A stretch of 64,000 bases of DNA from Oscarella lobularis (GCF_947507565.1 NC_089185.1:1922001-1986000); one strand, 5' to 3'. Shown: positions 20,414 through 31,580, counted from the stretch's first letter. Made by a program: numbers and translations. The notes: generated from the letters alone by a model not told the origin.

Positions 20414-20807
20414 GGCGGGAAAAGTTTGGATGGACGATTTCCTCACCGAAGACTTTTTGCGCCGCGTTATTGGCTCTTTATCATTCGGTCCTAGACTCCT
20501 CGTCTGGGACTCATTTCGCTGCCACATATCGCAGGACACCAAGTCTGTGCTCGCCCAAATGAGGGTACAATGTGCTGTTGTGCCTGGAGGCTGCACGAAG
20601 TTTATCCAAGCACCTGATGTTTCGTGGAACAAACCTTTTATTGACGCCATCTCAAAGTTTCACGAAGAATGGATGGCCGATGGTTCTGAGAAGGAGCTGA
20701 CGAAAGCTGGCAACTGTCGACGTCCCCCAATAGCGACATATTTGCAATGGGTTGCCGATGACTGGGACAACTTGTCCACAGACCAGATACGAAAGTCCTT
20801 TAAATAA
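20414..20807 (+). pseudogene. pogo/Tigger transposase, C-terminal DDE fragment
   Basis: After a TTTTGTCATAG acceptor-like site the frame reads VWMDDFLTEDFLRRVI, then LLVWDSFRCHIS (second catalytic Asp), then GGCTKFIQAPDVSWNKPF (third Asp) and the terminal YLQWVADDWDNLS...IRKSFK block. This is the C-terminal half of a DDE_1 pogo-family transposase. The HTH region and the first catalytic block (MDET) are absent upstream. It is immediately followed by trinucleotide repeats. Related but distinct from the intact pogo protein at 24.2-25.6 kb. Confidence 0.8.
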
Positions 20808-20838
20808 TTACTCTGTATGTACCTTGAGGACAGGCAGG

Positions 20839-20880
<42 letters not shown>

Positions 20881-20889
20881 GCCGCCGCG
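20839..20889 (+). repeat. CGT/CGC trinucleotide repeat
   Basis: About eight CGT units run into about nine CGC units, joining the pogo fragment to the satellite block. Confidence 0.9.
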
Positions 20890-20939
20890 CATTCTGCTAA
20901 CAGATCAAATAGTATCAATATAATTTTTTCAACGCGATC

Positions 20940-21735
20940 TTAGGCTGTGTCGTCCATCATTGACTCGGTCCGGGTGTCGCTGTCCCGACGACTTGCGCTT
21001 GCAACGGCGACAACCTAGGCAGAAAAAAGCCAAAAAATAAAAATACAGAAAAATCAATACAGATACCACCGATGACCGACGATCTTCATCCGAGCGACGA
21101 TTCGTCCTTCTTCTTCATCCGTCCGCCGCCCCCCGTCCGCATATCTAAGCTAAAAAGAAACCAGCGAAAAAAAACATGAAAATTTCATACAGATACCGTG
21201 ATGAGTGCCGTCTTCGACCATCTGCTGTCTTCGTCCATCCATCTTCATCTTGAGCACCTATACCTCAAAAGAAAGCGACCAAGGGAAACAACGAACGGTC
21301 CATACAGATACCTCTGATATTTCTTTGTCCACGTCTGTCGTCTTCGTCCACCCTTGCCCCGTCGATCGTCTGCATCTAAGTACTAAAAAGAGAAGGCAAG
21401 TGAACACGCGGACTTTACGTACAGATACCTGGCGTCTTCGTTTGTCCACTTACTTCGACGTCGTCATGGAGACGCGGTGGGGCCATGCACGCAGCCTTGC
21501 ATCCAACTAAATCTCAAAAAGAAGACAGCAAATAAATCGTGAGGACAGCATACAGATACCTCGTATGTAGTCTTCAATAGGGACGTCCGGCGTAGCGTAC
21601 TCCCTTCCATATCTAGCCCCCTAAAGACAAGAACCAGTACCTCCTGAACACTAAGTAACTCATACAGAAACCTTTTTTTGCTTCAACGTCTTCATCGCTG
21701 GCGACGGTCGATCGTCCTATGCCAAAAAGAAAGGT
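20940..21735 (+). repeat. Satellite-like array, ~112-131-bp unit, six copies
   Basis: The anchor CATACAGATACC (or CATACAGAAACC) occurs at about 21057, 21187, 21302, 21419, 21550 and 21662. Each unit also has GTCTTCGTCCA-like and CTAAAAAGAAA-like segments. Units are diverged 20-40 percent by eye. TACAG|ATACC resembles a splice acceptor, but no consistent frame is shared, so I treat it as a non-coding tandem repeat. Confidence 0.75.
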
Positions 21736-22838
21736 AAGTAAAGACAATAAATGATTAATTACTTAATCAAATAATAAATAAATTTATTATATACATATTT
21801 TAAGTATTAATTAATTAATTGATTAATCCTCTACCCTACTGCCTCTATTTCCTCTAAGGTATGACGAATGTAAAGCTGATGATGTGAAGGAAGAGTAGAT
21901 AATGATGGAGGATGAAGTGTAGGATATGAGATGCTAAGAAGTTGAAGATGAAGTGAAAGAAGATAGTAGTTGTCTGATGATAAGAATGGTGATGCATGGA
22001 CAGCTAAAAATGTGCACTGTGAGCAGGTGGTACTTAGAAGGATCTGTGGTATGCTAGCTTTAGCTAAGATGATATGTGCACCCAAAATGGAATAAGATAA
22101 ATAACCGCGCCATACCAATATCAATTGTGACCACTCCCAGCTCGGGGGCGCGGTCAAAGAAATTCTGAAAATGAAACGAAAAGTCTTTTAGAGGCTTACC
22201 AGAAAGTTTCAACTTTGTTTTAATTCGATTTCACAAAGGAAACCTAAAAGGGGGCCTCAGTCAATAAAGTGATACCAAACGAAGCCACTCCCTTAGATGA
22301 CGTGCGAAGCAACCATTTAGGCTAAATCAAATGCCCTGTACAGTAACTCGTGCCGCGCAGAGAACAATAGCGAAAGTTGAACCGCTGCGTACCGAACAGG
22401 TGTCTTTTACTGTGGGTCACGCCGGACCATGTGCTGCATAGACGAGCATAGACGCACTCCTCGCACGGCTAACTGCAACGATATTGATGTACAGGCAGCG
22501 AAATGAATACTAAACCGACCAAGGGAGTTGCAGATCAAAAATGCAGCCCGGCGACTGAGTTGGCGCGTCACTGGCATCTGTTTATCTATGTCTCTATGTC
22601 TCTATGTCTTCGATTTTTCTTCTTATCCTTTGGGAAATTGCCACTCCTCTTATCTATCCTCCATTTGTCTTGGTCAACAATGACTGTCTGATTGATCAAG
22701 GATGCACAAAAATCACGAGATGCCTTCATCTTTCTTATTATTAATATCTTTCTTAAGGAACATGGAATCACGAACAACATCGACGGGTCCGAAGACGTAT
22801 GGAACGCCGAATGGGACAAAAGTCAAAGTGTCGTAATT
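21736..22838. other. No gene recognised
   Basis: AT-rich patch at 21740-21830 (TAATTAATTAATTGATTAAT), then purine-rich sequence with GATGATG steps; a TCTATGTC trinucleotide-like microrepeat occurs at about 22583-22606. No supported gene. Confidence 0.35.
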
Positions 22839-22839
22839 A

Positions 22840-22936
22840 GTTTTTATGATCAAGTGCTACTTTTTTTATGATCAAGTGTTTGTTTTTATGATCAAGTGTT
22901 AGTTTTTTATGATCAAGTGCCAGTTTTTTTATGAAG
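22840..22936 (+). repeat. Tandem repeat TTTTTATGATCAAGTG
   Basis: Four to five copies of an approximately 22-24-bp unit with core TTTTTATGATCAAGTG; the last copy is partial. Confidence 0.85.
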
Positions 22937-23403
22937 TAGAGTTATTTTTATTTTTTGTGATTGTTGCTTTGGGGTCCAAAATTATTGCTGTTATAGTAAT
23001 CATTGGTCTTCACTGATTTTTTCTCTTATAATGCTGCAGTGACAACTGTCACCAATGCATTAAACCTGTGCCAACGGGCAGCATGCAAAGTAACGAAGTC
23101 TTCCTAAACTGCTCCAAAACCTGGAGAGTTTAGGATGGAGAAAGAAACGTCATCTTTAATTAAATGGATCGTAGTCTGTGTTATGCCTTTGGGTAAACGT
23201 TAAGGTCATAGCGCAGTTTGACGCAGACATGGACTCCTCCGTCAAATTGAACAGAATTCTTGGCCGAGGAGTAAAATCAAGTATTGGTACATTCGGGCAT
23301 CCTGTCACAAATTATAGAATGTCTGCCAAATCCACGGAAAAGCCGTTCATTTCAACTCCTGTAGTAATGGCATTCGATATTATTATTACAGAAATGCTTA
23401 CTG

Positions 23404-23642
23404 TTACTCACTCCTGCTAGCGGCATCTTTCACGTAGTCGTTCCAATTAATGACAATTTGCAGTTCAATTTCGCGGCGGTTTGAGCCTTCTGGAGAGTAT
23501 TGAACTTGGAAGAGATCCAGTACGTTATCCGCCGACAAGGATGGAGACTCTTGGCTTGGAAGCAAATGATAGGCCAGTGGGACGTTGTCTTTGAGAAACA
23601 TGAGAAGGTAATAGGAGCATAAGCCATCGCGCAAGCCATCAA
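23404..23642 (-). pseudogene. HECT-type ligase, C-terminal fragment
   Basis: Minus-strand frame reading VPLAYHLLPSQESPSLSADN, then FQVQYSPEGSNRREIELQ and INWNDYVKD. This matches the region just before the C-terminal lobe in the multicopy invertebrate HECT genes (YSP.GSNRR.E....W.DYL). The N-lobe part of the same gene type lies at 25.8-26.2 kb on the same strand, with a complete pogo element between them, so these are probably two pieces of one disrupted gene. Confidence 0.55.
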
Positions 23643-24005
23643 GTTCTGCTTTTCTTGAAAAAATAACCTAAACTTAGGTTTTAATTAAAACGAGAAAATG
23701 AATCTTGTGTAGGTTTGTTTACGGTTTAAAGTGCTGCAGAAGCAACTAGTTTCCTTCCATCAGCCAATGAGAAGGAGCCAAGAGGTTTCACAAACCCAAA
23801 ATGAAAACGGAAGTCGTAGTCGCCTTTTCAAGAAGTTCTCTCAAAGTGGCATCGTCTTCGCAGTTTAACACGTGTACACGGCACAATTGCAATTGCAGTA
23901 AAAGACTTCATAAGGGTAATACGTCTTGCAATTTCTTTCGAACATCTTCGTCCGGGATTTCTTCCGTTGTCGGATCACCCAAATCAAAGAGTATATAATT
24001 CACTA

Positions 24006-25754
24006 CCGTATTACCTCGCTTAGAAGCACATGCGCTTGTACGTGAATTTGTTAGGCGCATGCGCTTATACCTCGAGGTAAAAGCGCATGCGCTTTTAAGC
24101 GAGGATCCACGTGCATTTCGGCGGTTTTTCTGCTCTTTCGTCGTCTCGTCGATGTCTTCTCGAAAGTCGTACACCCTAGACTTTAAGAGGCGAGTTCTAC
24201 TCTCTCTCGAAGCCAACGAAGGGAATATTTCACAAACGGCTCGACAGCACTCGATTCATCGTCGTTTGATCCAGCGGTGGGCCCGACAATCCAAAAGCTT
24301 AGAGGAAATAGCGGAAACGCGTGACGTTTCCGTAAAGAAACGAAGACGGCTGAAGCGAAAGAGTTCAGGTGGACTCAGTGCGAAGTTTCCCGAACTTGAG
24401 AAAGAGCTACTGGCATGGGTAGTGGAACGTCGAGAAGAGCGCGTCACAGTAGATGGTGAAGCCATAAAGCACAAAGCTCGACAGTTGTACGAAAGCCTTT
24501 ACGGAAAGAATGCAGATGAAACTTCACCGTTTAAGGCATCGAACGGATGGCTTGGGAGATTTTTGAAGAGACACGGGCTGACTTCAAGATGTGTCACTTC
24601 TCAGGGACAAAAAATTCCCGAAAATGCGAAAGATCTTGCAGAGAAATTTCTAGACGATTGTAAAGAGGCCTTTACGGAGACACAGTCGCTGAATTGCATT
24701 GGAAACATGGATGAGACACCTCTTTGGTTCGATATGCCGCGCAAGCGCACGGTAGATTTTAGAGGAATCAAAACGGTCTTGTCGAAGACAACGGGAAAAG
24801 AAAAGCTACGATATACCGTAGTTCTTGCCGCTTTAGCGGATGGTACAAAGTTGCCTCCTATGATAATATTTAAAGGCTTGAAGAAAGTTCCAAAAGGAAC
24901 TTTTCCTAAAGATGTCGTCATAGAAGTAGCGAAAGGAGGCTCGATGACGACCGATCTCCTGATTAGTTGGTTTACGCGAGTGTGGAAGTGCCGCCCAAAC
25001 TCTCTCTTTCGTGCCAAAGGCGTTCTCTTCTACGACAAGCACGCAAGTCATATCAACAAAAGAGCTCTTTCAACTTTATCGCGACATCATCAAACAAAGG
25101 CTGTTTTCATACCATCCGGACTTACCCCAATCTTGCAACCTTGCGATGTCTATTGGAACAAGCCTTTCAAGGAAATAATGCGCAAAAAGTGGGTAGAATG
25201 GCTTGCAGACGGCGAATGTGAGTACACAAGAAGTGGCAATAGAAGATCAGCCTCTTACACCCAAGTCGCAGAATGGGTCAGTCAATGCTGGAAAGACCTT
25301 GACAAAGATTTGATTAAAAGATCATTTGTTGGATGCGGTATCATTCCTTCAAGTTCAGGCAGCGGTGTTGAATTACACTCTCGTCTCCGAAAAATTCTTG
25401 GGTTAGGCGGCACGTCTGACGCCGAAGAAAGTTCCGGTGAGGAAGGGAGTGAGACGACAACGGATGATGAAGGAACGGATGATGAAGAAGGAACGGATGA
25501 CGAAGGCAAAGAAAGAGAGGAAGATGACGAAGTTAGCAGTGCAGATGAAAGTGAAGAAAATTAACACTAGACTGGAAAAGACAGGCGACAAAAATACTAT
25601 ATGATATGCATGGCAATGTAAAAGCATACGATATCTTCAAAAATAAAAAAATCACTTACAGGCACATGCGCTTATAAGTAGAGGAGAAAAACTGAAAGTC
25701 TTTAAGGCCGTTTTTCGCGTACAAGCGCATGTGCTTCTAAGCGAGGTAATACGG
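24006..25754 (+). mobile_element. Intact pogo-family transposon, 1749 bp
   Basis: Terminal inverted repeats of about 39 bp, starting CCGTATTACCTCGCTTAGAA at 24006 and complemented up to 25754, are flanked by TA at 24004-24005 and 25755-25756. Just inside are further copies of a GCGCATGCGCTT motif (24054-24067, 24088-24099, and near the right end), likely transposase binding sites. One uninterrupted transposase gene fills the interior. It sits inside the HECT remnant. Confidence 0.93.
24152..25564 (+). CDS. pogo/CENP-B-like transposase, full length
   Basis: Cut-and-paste transposase of 470 residues from the ATG at 24152; an upstream in-frame ATG at 24059 lies within the inverted-repeat region and is less likely. 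Domains in order: psq-type helix-turn-helix (about 5-45), basic linker KKRRRLKRK (62-70), CENP-B-type helix-turn-helix (about 85-145, FKASNGWLGRFLKRHGL), then a DDE_1 nuclease with the three acidic residues visible at D187 (GNMDETP), D295 (FYDKHASH) and D332 (LQPCDVYWNKPFK), a DD36D spacing. The tail (about 425-470) is strongly acidic and low-complexity. No stop or frameshift. Ends lie 146 bp and 190 bp from the element termini, as expected for an autonomous copy. Confidence 0.95.
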   Translation: MSSRKSYTLDFKRRVLLSLEANEGNISQTARQHSIHRRLIQRWARQSKSLEEIAETRDVSVKKRRRLKRKSSGGLSAKFPELEKELLAWVVERREERVTVDGEAIKHKARQLYESLYGKNADETSPFKASNGWLGRFLKRHGLTSRCVTSQGQKIPENAKDLAEKFLDDCKEAFTETQSLNCIGNMDETPLWFDMPRKRTVDFRGIKTVLSKTTGKEKLRYTVVLAALADGTKLPPMIIFKGLKKVPKGTFPKDVVIEVAKGGSMTTDLLISWFTRVWKCRPNSLFRAKGVLFYDKHASHINKRALSTLSRHHQTKAVFIPSGLTPILQPCDVYWNKPFKEIMRKKWVEWLADGECEYTRSGNRRSASYTQVAEWVSQCWKDLDKDLIKRSFVGCGIIPSSSGSGVELHSRLRKILGLGGTSDAEESSGEEGSETTTDDEGTDDEEGTDDEGKEREEDDEVSSADESEEN

Positions 25755-25789
25755 TATCGATCTACACAGTATATCGTTTATTAACAAAA

Positions 25790-26243
25790 TATTTGTATAA
25801 CCAACAGCGTGGATATCATACCTTGGAAAAACGGGGCTGCCGGCCCTTCCTGAATAATCGACGAACAGTAGCTATAATCCGCCCAGCATGTAGAAATTTT
25901 TTTTCCATGACGTTTTTTGTATTGGTTCCGGCAGCTTTGTCTGACCGGAGGACCGAAATAAGGGTCTGTCAAGAAGCTCGTGCATAACGAGATTGAAATA
26001 CTCCCGCCGCGGTCCACCGTCATCAACGGCCCCTTCTCTAACGAAATGCACTTTAAGGGGATTTGTGCCAGTGAAATGATTTCGTTGAAAAGCACGCAAT
26101 GTGTCGGTTAATATATGCCGACGCCGAACATCCATGCGGTCGTAATTGATACCGTCCGCGCCGAAATTGTTCAACGAGGGCAAAACCGTTGCAATGAATT
26201 CTTTCATATTGTCCTTGCAGACGTCAACGACAGTCCTGAGCAA
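25790..26243 (-). pseudogene. HECT-domain N-lobe fragment, frameshifted
   Basis: Minus-strand frame DVRRRHILTDTLRAFQRNHF, VHFVREGAVDDGGPRREYF, MHELLDRPLF: the start of a HECT ubiquitin-ligase catalytic domain (the GA.DGGGP.REF signature). After YMLGGL a stop and shift follow, yet SIIQEGPAAPFFQG continues the domain in another frame, so at least one indel is present near 25860. The catalytic Cys region is not in this piece. Together with 23404-23642 it looks like one gene split by the pogo element 24006-25754. Confidence 0.65.
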
Positions 26244-26399
26244 ACATTACTGCAGGTGACACAATTGGCTGTGTACAAAGACATACTTGTCTGGCGACAT
26301 GGGAACAGCCTCCTCCATCAACGTTGTTGCATCATTGTCATTTCCCGAATCCGAAGACGATATGGATGCGTATTTCTTAATGAAAAGATTATGTGTGCA

Positions 26400-26828
26400 A
26401 AGTAAGGTGAACGCTGCTGTCTTACGAGTGGAGTGACATTCGAGCGGGATTGCTATGAGTAATGTCGTACTCTACCAGTACAACTCCTTTCTTGACCCGA
26501 ACTGCAGGGCGTCTTTTGCTTGGAGAAGTCGTTGCGCTGTCACTGTCGCTGCCGGAATCCTACGTAAAAGGTGGGACTGCGAGTGAAGGGCAAATACTAC
26601 AATACAGCAATAAGTCTTACAGATAGTAGTTGCTTATTGCAAGCAATGTAAATGGTTTTTAGAGAAAAAAAGCTTCTTGACAGTAGCCCCGTTGAATACT
26701 TGTCCAGCAGAAAGATTGGGCTTAACAAGACGTTTTCCCACAGGCATAACAAAATGCAACCTGTCATTAAACAGAAAAATAAATGCGTCGCAAAGCGACG
26801 GCATCAATATTAACGAACTCGATGTCTT
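26400..26828. other. No gene recognised
   Basis: Unassigned sequence between the HECT fragment and the LTR candidate. Confidence 0.3.
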
Positions 26829-26963
26829 TGTTACGTGTTATGAGTGGAGTTGAGTTGAGTTAGTTAATATCAACTGTTTTATATATAGCTAGGCTTGTTA
26901 GCTAGGCTTGTTAGCTCTAGTACACTTACTTACCTGTAAGACAACAGCACAGAACGTTACATG
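26829..26963 (+). mobile_element. Short LTR candidate with primer-binding site
   Basis: The stretch begins TGTTACGTG and ends ACGTTACA, imperfect inverted termini of the TG...CA type, and is followed at once by TGGTGACAGGCGTGG, which looks like a tRNA primer-binding site. A gag frame starts 20 bp later. The LTR would be only about 135 bp, and no second LTR was found in the window. Confidence 0.45.
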
Positions 26964-26982
26964 GTGACAGGCGTGGCAGATT

Positions 26983-28004
26983 ATGGCCACCGCACTCATG
27001 ACGACCGCTCGTCCACCCGAGGCGCTGAACCTCAGTGATCCGGCCCACAAAGGCGAATACTGAATGAAATTCGAGCGCGTTTGGAAAAACTTCGCCCGAG
27101 CCGCGAAGATAACAAAGGAAGATCGCGAAACTCAAGTCGCCGCACTCCTCAACGTCATCGGCGACTCCGCTCTCGATCTATACGAGACGTTCACGTTTAC
27201 GCCCCCGGCCGACGCGGAAGATGAAGATGACGCCGTCCCGGAAGCTCACATCACAGTAGATGCGATTCTCGCGAAGTTCCGAGAATACTGCGAACCAAAG
27301 TCGACGCCAAGTTCGAGCGCTACCAGTTCTATCGTCACGATCAAGAAGCCGGCGAGTCGCTCAACGATTACATAATCGCGGTTACGAAGCTCGCACGCAC
27401 CGGCGAATTCTGTGAGAGGCAGGACGAATCCGTCACGGACAGACTTCTGCACGGCATCCGGAATCAACGCGTTCGCCAGAAACTCTTCGATCAAACCCCA
27501 CTTACGCTGGACAAGTGCGTCCAGATTCTCCGAGCGTCTGAACTCAATGCGTATCGATCGAAGCAGATAACGGAGGAAGTCGACGGCGCGCCAACGCACC
27601 ATGTTTCTCACGCCCCTCGTGGGAAGTCGAAAGCCGCCACTCCGAAAGCAGCCGAAACATCGAAAAGCGTCGCTGCGAAGCCTAAAAGAACGACCACGAC
27701 GCTTCGACGACAGAGAAAGCTTCAATACGGAGGAGAAAAGTGTGATTACTGTGGATTGAAACACGCTTAGAAGAACTCTATGGTGGAGTGCAAAAAAAGA
27801 AGGAGCCCCTTCCAATCATCACGAAAGCGCTACAGAAAGAGAGAACATGGGAAAAGGAATCGGAAAAGGAATCGCAGTCATCAAACAAATACCACGGATT
27901 TTGAAACGGGATCGGAGAGCGAGAGTTCTTCAAGTGAAAGTCTCATCGAGGAAGAGGAGGACGATTTTGTGAAGTTGTGGGACGATATTGACAAGGTTTC
28001 TTAG
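26983..28004 (+). pseudogene. Ty3/gypsy gag, broken
   Basis: Capsid-like polyprotein of an LTR retrotransposon. It starts MATALMTTARPPEALNLSD, reads through a TGA at 27061-27063 in the place of a usual Trp, and continues KFERVWKNFARAAKI, EDRETQVAALLNVIGDSALD. A one-base shift near 27300 moves to the frame KVDAKFERYQFYRH, GESLNDYIIAVTKLA, the gag C-terminal domain. A zinc knuckle CDYCGLKH is cut by a TAG at 27768-27770, after which the same frame stays open (NSMVECKKRRSPFQS, then an acidic tail) to 28004. No protease or reverse transcriptase follows. Three separate lesions make it inactive. Confidence 0.8.
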
Positions 28005-28079
28005 ACAGTTATGGCAAGTTAACTGAGGCACCGGGGTATTACATTTCGCCTAGTTTGTCCAAACTTTGCATGCATCTGA

Positions 28080-28363
28080 ATGTCCGACTATATTCTGACA
28101 TACGTCCAACAATTTCATAAAGCTTATTTCGAGGCCTGCCGGCTGCTCCAAAATGCCTTCTTCCATCTATCCACGGACAAAATACTTTTTCAGTCATTTT
28201 TTCATTCAACGAGAGAAAAGATCAGCCCGGAGACTGTACATTTTCGTTTTTTTTTGCCTGAACTAAGCCTTCCGAAATTCGCCTCTTCTCGATTTCCTAA
28301 TCAGGGTAAGACTCTGAGTCACTGCCGTCAGACTCAGATTCACTACCAATTGTCGATCAGTTA
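28080..28363. other. No gene recognised
   Basis: Sequence between the gag remnant and the Crypton-like fragment; no supported feature. Confidence 0.3.
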
Positions 28364-28800
28364 TCACCCGAGATTACCGTACTGCGATTTTCCGTTTGAT
28401 TTCACGTTCTGCATCGTCGAAGACGTTTTGTGGGGGCCCAAATTTTTCGTATTTGAAAAATCGAACGGACGCACCTTCCGCACTATTCTCTGTAGGTCAC
28501 AGAGCAGCGAATGAAGTGTAATCGGCGCACAATCATGGCCTTTCGTCGTCCGTGCCTCGACAAGAAATTTTGACGCCCATTGGCAGAGTTCTTCGTCTGT
28601 ACCGGTAACGAGGACGTCTTCTCTTCCCCTATCATGGGTGCATCTCTTGCTGCGCCTAGCGATCCACGCTCGAAACGCATTTTCTGCCCATTTGTTAGCG
28701 CGATCGCTGTTCTTCGGAATGAAAGCTGTTTGAGCTGCCTCCAATTCCTTCGCGCTGATCGGACCGGCGAACCGAAGCGAAGTCGCCTTTCTCTTCCTTC
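28364..28800 (-). pseudogene. Crypton-derived (DUF3504-like) protein fragment
   Basis: Minus-strand frame SLRFAGPISAKELEAAQTAF, then IPKNSDRANKWAENAFRAW, LCQWASKFLVEARTTKG and TLHSLLCDLQRIVRK. The order (IPKN....KWA...F..W, then L..WL..F..E.RK..G, then Y.L...L.R) is the N-terminal half of the tyrosine-recombinase-like domain seen in ZMYM/QRICH1 proteins and their Crypton ancestors. The catalytic half is not present downstream. The first codons may belong to an exon whose acceptor is not resolved. Confidence 0.65.
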
Positions 28801-28948
28801 GCTTTGGTTAGCTCACGAAATCGTCGTTGTCGTCGTTGTCCTAAGGTACCAAATGTGATCACGGTGTGATTACGCAGCAGAAAACGGGCTATGTCTAACA
28901 TCACGCCCTCGCGTGACATAAAATAAATGAAGAAAGAAAAAAATTTCT

Positions 28949-29431
28949 TTGATTGTTTTTCTCTGCTCTTCAAGACACCCATTAGAGTCGTTCCTCGGCT
29001 TAGTCAAATCGTTCCACGAAGCTTTTCGTCAGCGTGTACCTAAGAAAGGGAATCTCTACAGTGCAACGGAAATGGAAGCTTTTTCCGAAGAGCATTCCCC
29101 TGGATTGTTCAGCGTACTTGAAAAAAATATGACAAGCGACTATTCGCCTCAGATGGACTCCGACAGACGATCAGCCCTTCGGCACACTCGAGTTGTTGGA
29201 GAGTTGCATCGCCTGGCGCATCTCGGCAACCAGATGAAAACAAACTTCGATCGACCCAGCGTCAAAAGACTAAAGTATAAAAGCCATCAGCCACAGCGAC
29301 CGATAACCGCTCATTTCAGCGCCTCTTTCTCTAAAATTATCAACGCGCCAAATTATTTGAGGCTCTTGAAGTACGTATCTTCCTCTGAATTTCTTCCCAC
29401 CGTCTTCGTTAATCACGTTCATCGTCCATAG
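28949..29431 (+). CDS. Unassigned open frame
   Basis: A 160-codon frame with YSATEMEAFSEEHSPGLFSV and RVVGELHRLAHLGNQMKTNF. The heptad-like pattern resembles N-terminal helical regions of the DUF6589-like genes at the right end of the window, but the similarity is weak. No nearby exon supports it. Confidence 0.2.
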   Translation: MIVFLCSSRHPLESFLGLVKSFHEAFRQRVPKKGNLYSATEMEAFSEEHSPGLFSVLEKNMTSDYSPQMDSDRRSALRHTRVVGELHRLAHLGNQMKTNFDRPSVKRLKYKSHQPQRPITAHFSASFSKIINAPNYLRLLKYVSSSEFLPTVFVNHVHRP

Positions 29432-31356
29432 AGCCGAGAACCCTATTCGAAAAAGGTTAGCTGTTCCCTTACCGTCGTGAGGACACTAATCGGCTGATTG
29501 GATCCTTTCGTCTGGGACTCTGACTCTGAACTCAAATGGCTTAGCGGCAGAATCATCGCGCCTGACGTCACCACCAGCAGTAAGTGCTAGTCTAGAGAAT
29601 GATGGCAATGGCCATCATGAGATCCGGGATAAAGACATGCAGAGTTACACCATGCCATGTACTTTAATATCACGGGCTTCACATTCTGAAACTCCGTAAT
29701 TCCAGAGGGTTCGCCAGATCCAAGATTTTCTTTGCCCAACACTAAAAAGAGTCGGCTGAGAATAAACGAGGTCTCTTAGTTTTCTCTCTTTCAGCCGTAC
29801 AATCTTCCATTCGCATTATGTGTGAAAGGCGACAGGAAATACAGACAGTGCCGTATCAAGACTCGAGTGGGTTTCTAATAACGTGCTTCAGAAGTTCGGG
29901 GAAAGAAGCTAGCACCCTTACCAGGCGCGTAAGTTTCGGTCTATGACTTGCAGACCAAAATTCTGAATATGGGCGCATTGGTAGTCACGGTCAATTTCGG
30001 CTCGCATTGAGCAACGTTTAGACGTGTTGCAGTCTGACGTGAGAACGTAGTTAGAGGACAAAAACGGCCACGTTCGCACGTGAAAGGTATTTAAAGATTT
30101 TTCTCTTGATTATGTTGTGTACGTGGCACGTTGTTTTGACTCTCCCGAAATAACAAGAAAAGCTTTGAATGGTTTTATCAGTACGATTTGACGCTTGATG
30201 AAAACACGGCCGAGCGTTGCGCATTTGAACATCAGAATGATAATCAATCTCCCGGAATAGGAAACCTTTTCTCTACGAGATTTTTGGCTCTGCTGCAAAA
30301 AGAAAAATAAATAATCTTGCTTACTGCAATCCTATAAAAGAATTAAGCTTAAAAGAGAAAATAGACAAAGAGAGAACCGTTCTACTGTTTGACAATACTT
30401 CAAGGTCTTCCTGATATAGAATTTTCAGGTCTGATTACTGTAGTGTGAATTGTATGAACGCGATTAAATAAACCTGACAGGATTTAATTGCAGTCTTCTG
30501 CTCTTGCCCTGGGATGTCATATGATCTTCCCTTAATTCTAGCGAATGTACGAAGACAACCCGAAAGGCAGCTTGGAAGCAGGATTTCGAGCCGGCTGATG
30601 TCAGCATGGTTGCCAGAAGAACTGTTGGAGATAAAAAGGGTTTGCTCTCCGAACATCGATATTCTAAAGGAACATCAAGAAATTGGAGGCCTTCCAAAGC
30701 AACTTTCAGACACCAACGGTTGACAACACAAAATGGGGATGAGAGCGGCAATCAAACGTGAAATTCCTATCACGGCGCTGCTGTATGATTACATAAGCCT
30801 TCCGGTTGATAGCTTGATGATGCGAGGAGACACGAGCTATTTCATGCCTTTTTCATCAACTGCTTTTTATAGAAATCCCTCCTTCATACCCACTACACCC
30901 ATGCTGCACTTATCTCATGATTCAAAGGGGACTTCGACATGTTCTAATCCAGTTCTTTTTCGAAGGAAAGATAGTGCGCAACATGCTTAAAAACATAAGC
31001 AGTGTAAAAATAGACCAAAGCTTACCACAGTGATCTACAGGGGTAGTTCGCTACCGCGCGTTAGAGCCACCCCCAAATAAATTAACAGCGTTTTCTTCTA
31101 ACGACGACTTCTTTTGGAATTCTTATCAATGAATGTACGTATCGTATGATGGTTACTTTCATCTCCGCGATTTGGATGGGTTCTCGCACTGTCGTTTCCG
31201 AGATCCGAGTCGCAACATTGTAGGCGTCCGTAACTCTTCCATACTTTTTTAGTTTCGCAGACTTTTAGGCTGAACGCATGAGCTAGTAACATAAATGCTT
31301 GGACACAACTTGCTCCCGCCTGCTGCGATCTTTCCGACTGAGATATTTGTGTTTAG
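29432..31356. other. No gene recognised
   Basis: Nearly 2 kb with only short frames. Upstream exons of the family Y gene beginning at 31357 may be hidden in 30.5-31.3 kb, but I could not identify them. Confidence 0.35.
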
Positions 31357-31580
31357 TTCCCAAAAGACTATGACGACATTAAGCGCATCATAGTCGTAGC
31401 ATCGTACGAAGAGATCGACTACGTCGTGCCTTGTTTTAATGTTCTTCACGTTCGGCTGACGAGAATTCGTTGTCGTATCGTCGAAAGTGATCAGGACGTC
31501 ACAGACTTGCAGGATTTCCTCATCAATTCGTCTACTATCACTCGAGCTCAGTGGCCGGAATTAATTGTTCCTATAGAATC

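Noticed and set aside
21831-22157. 108-codon minus-strand frame
   Set aside because: Low-complexity complement of purine-rich sequence, no domain, no splice context.
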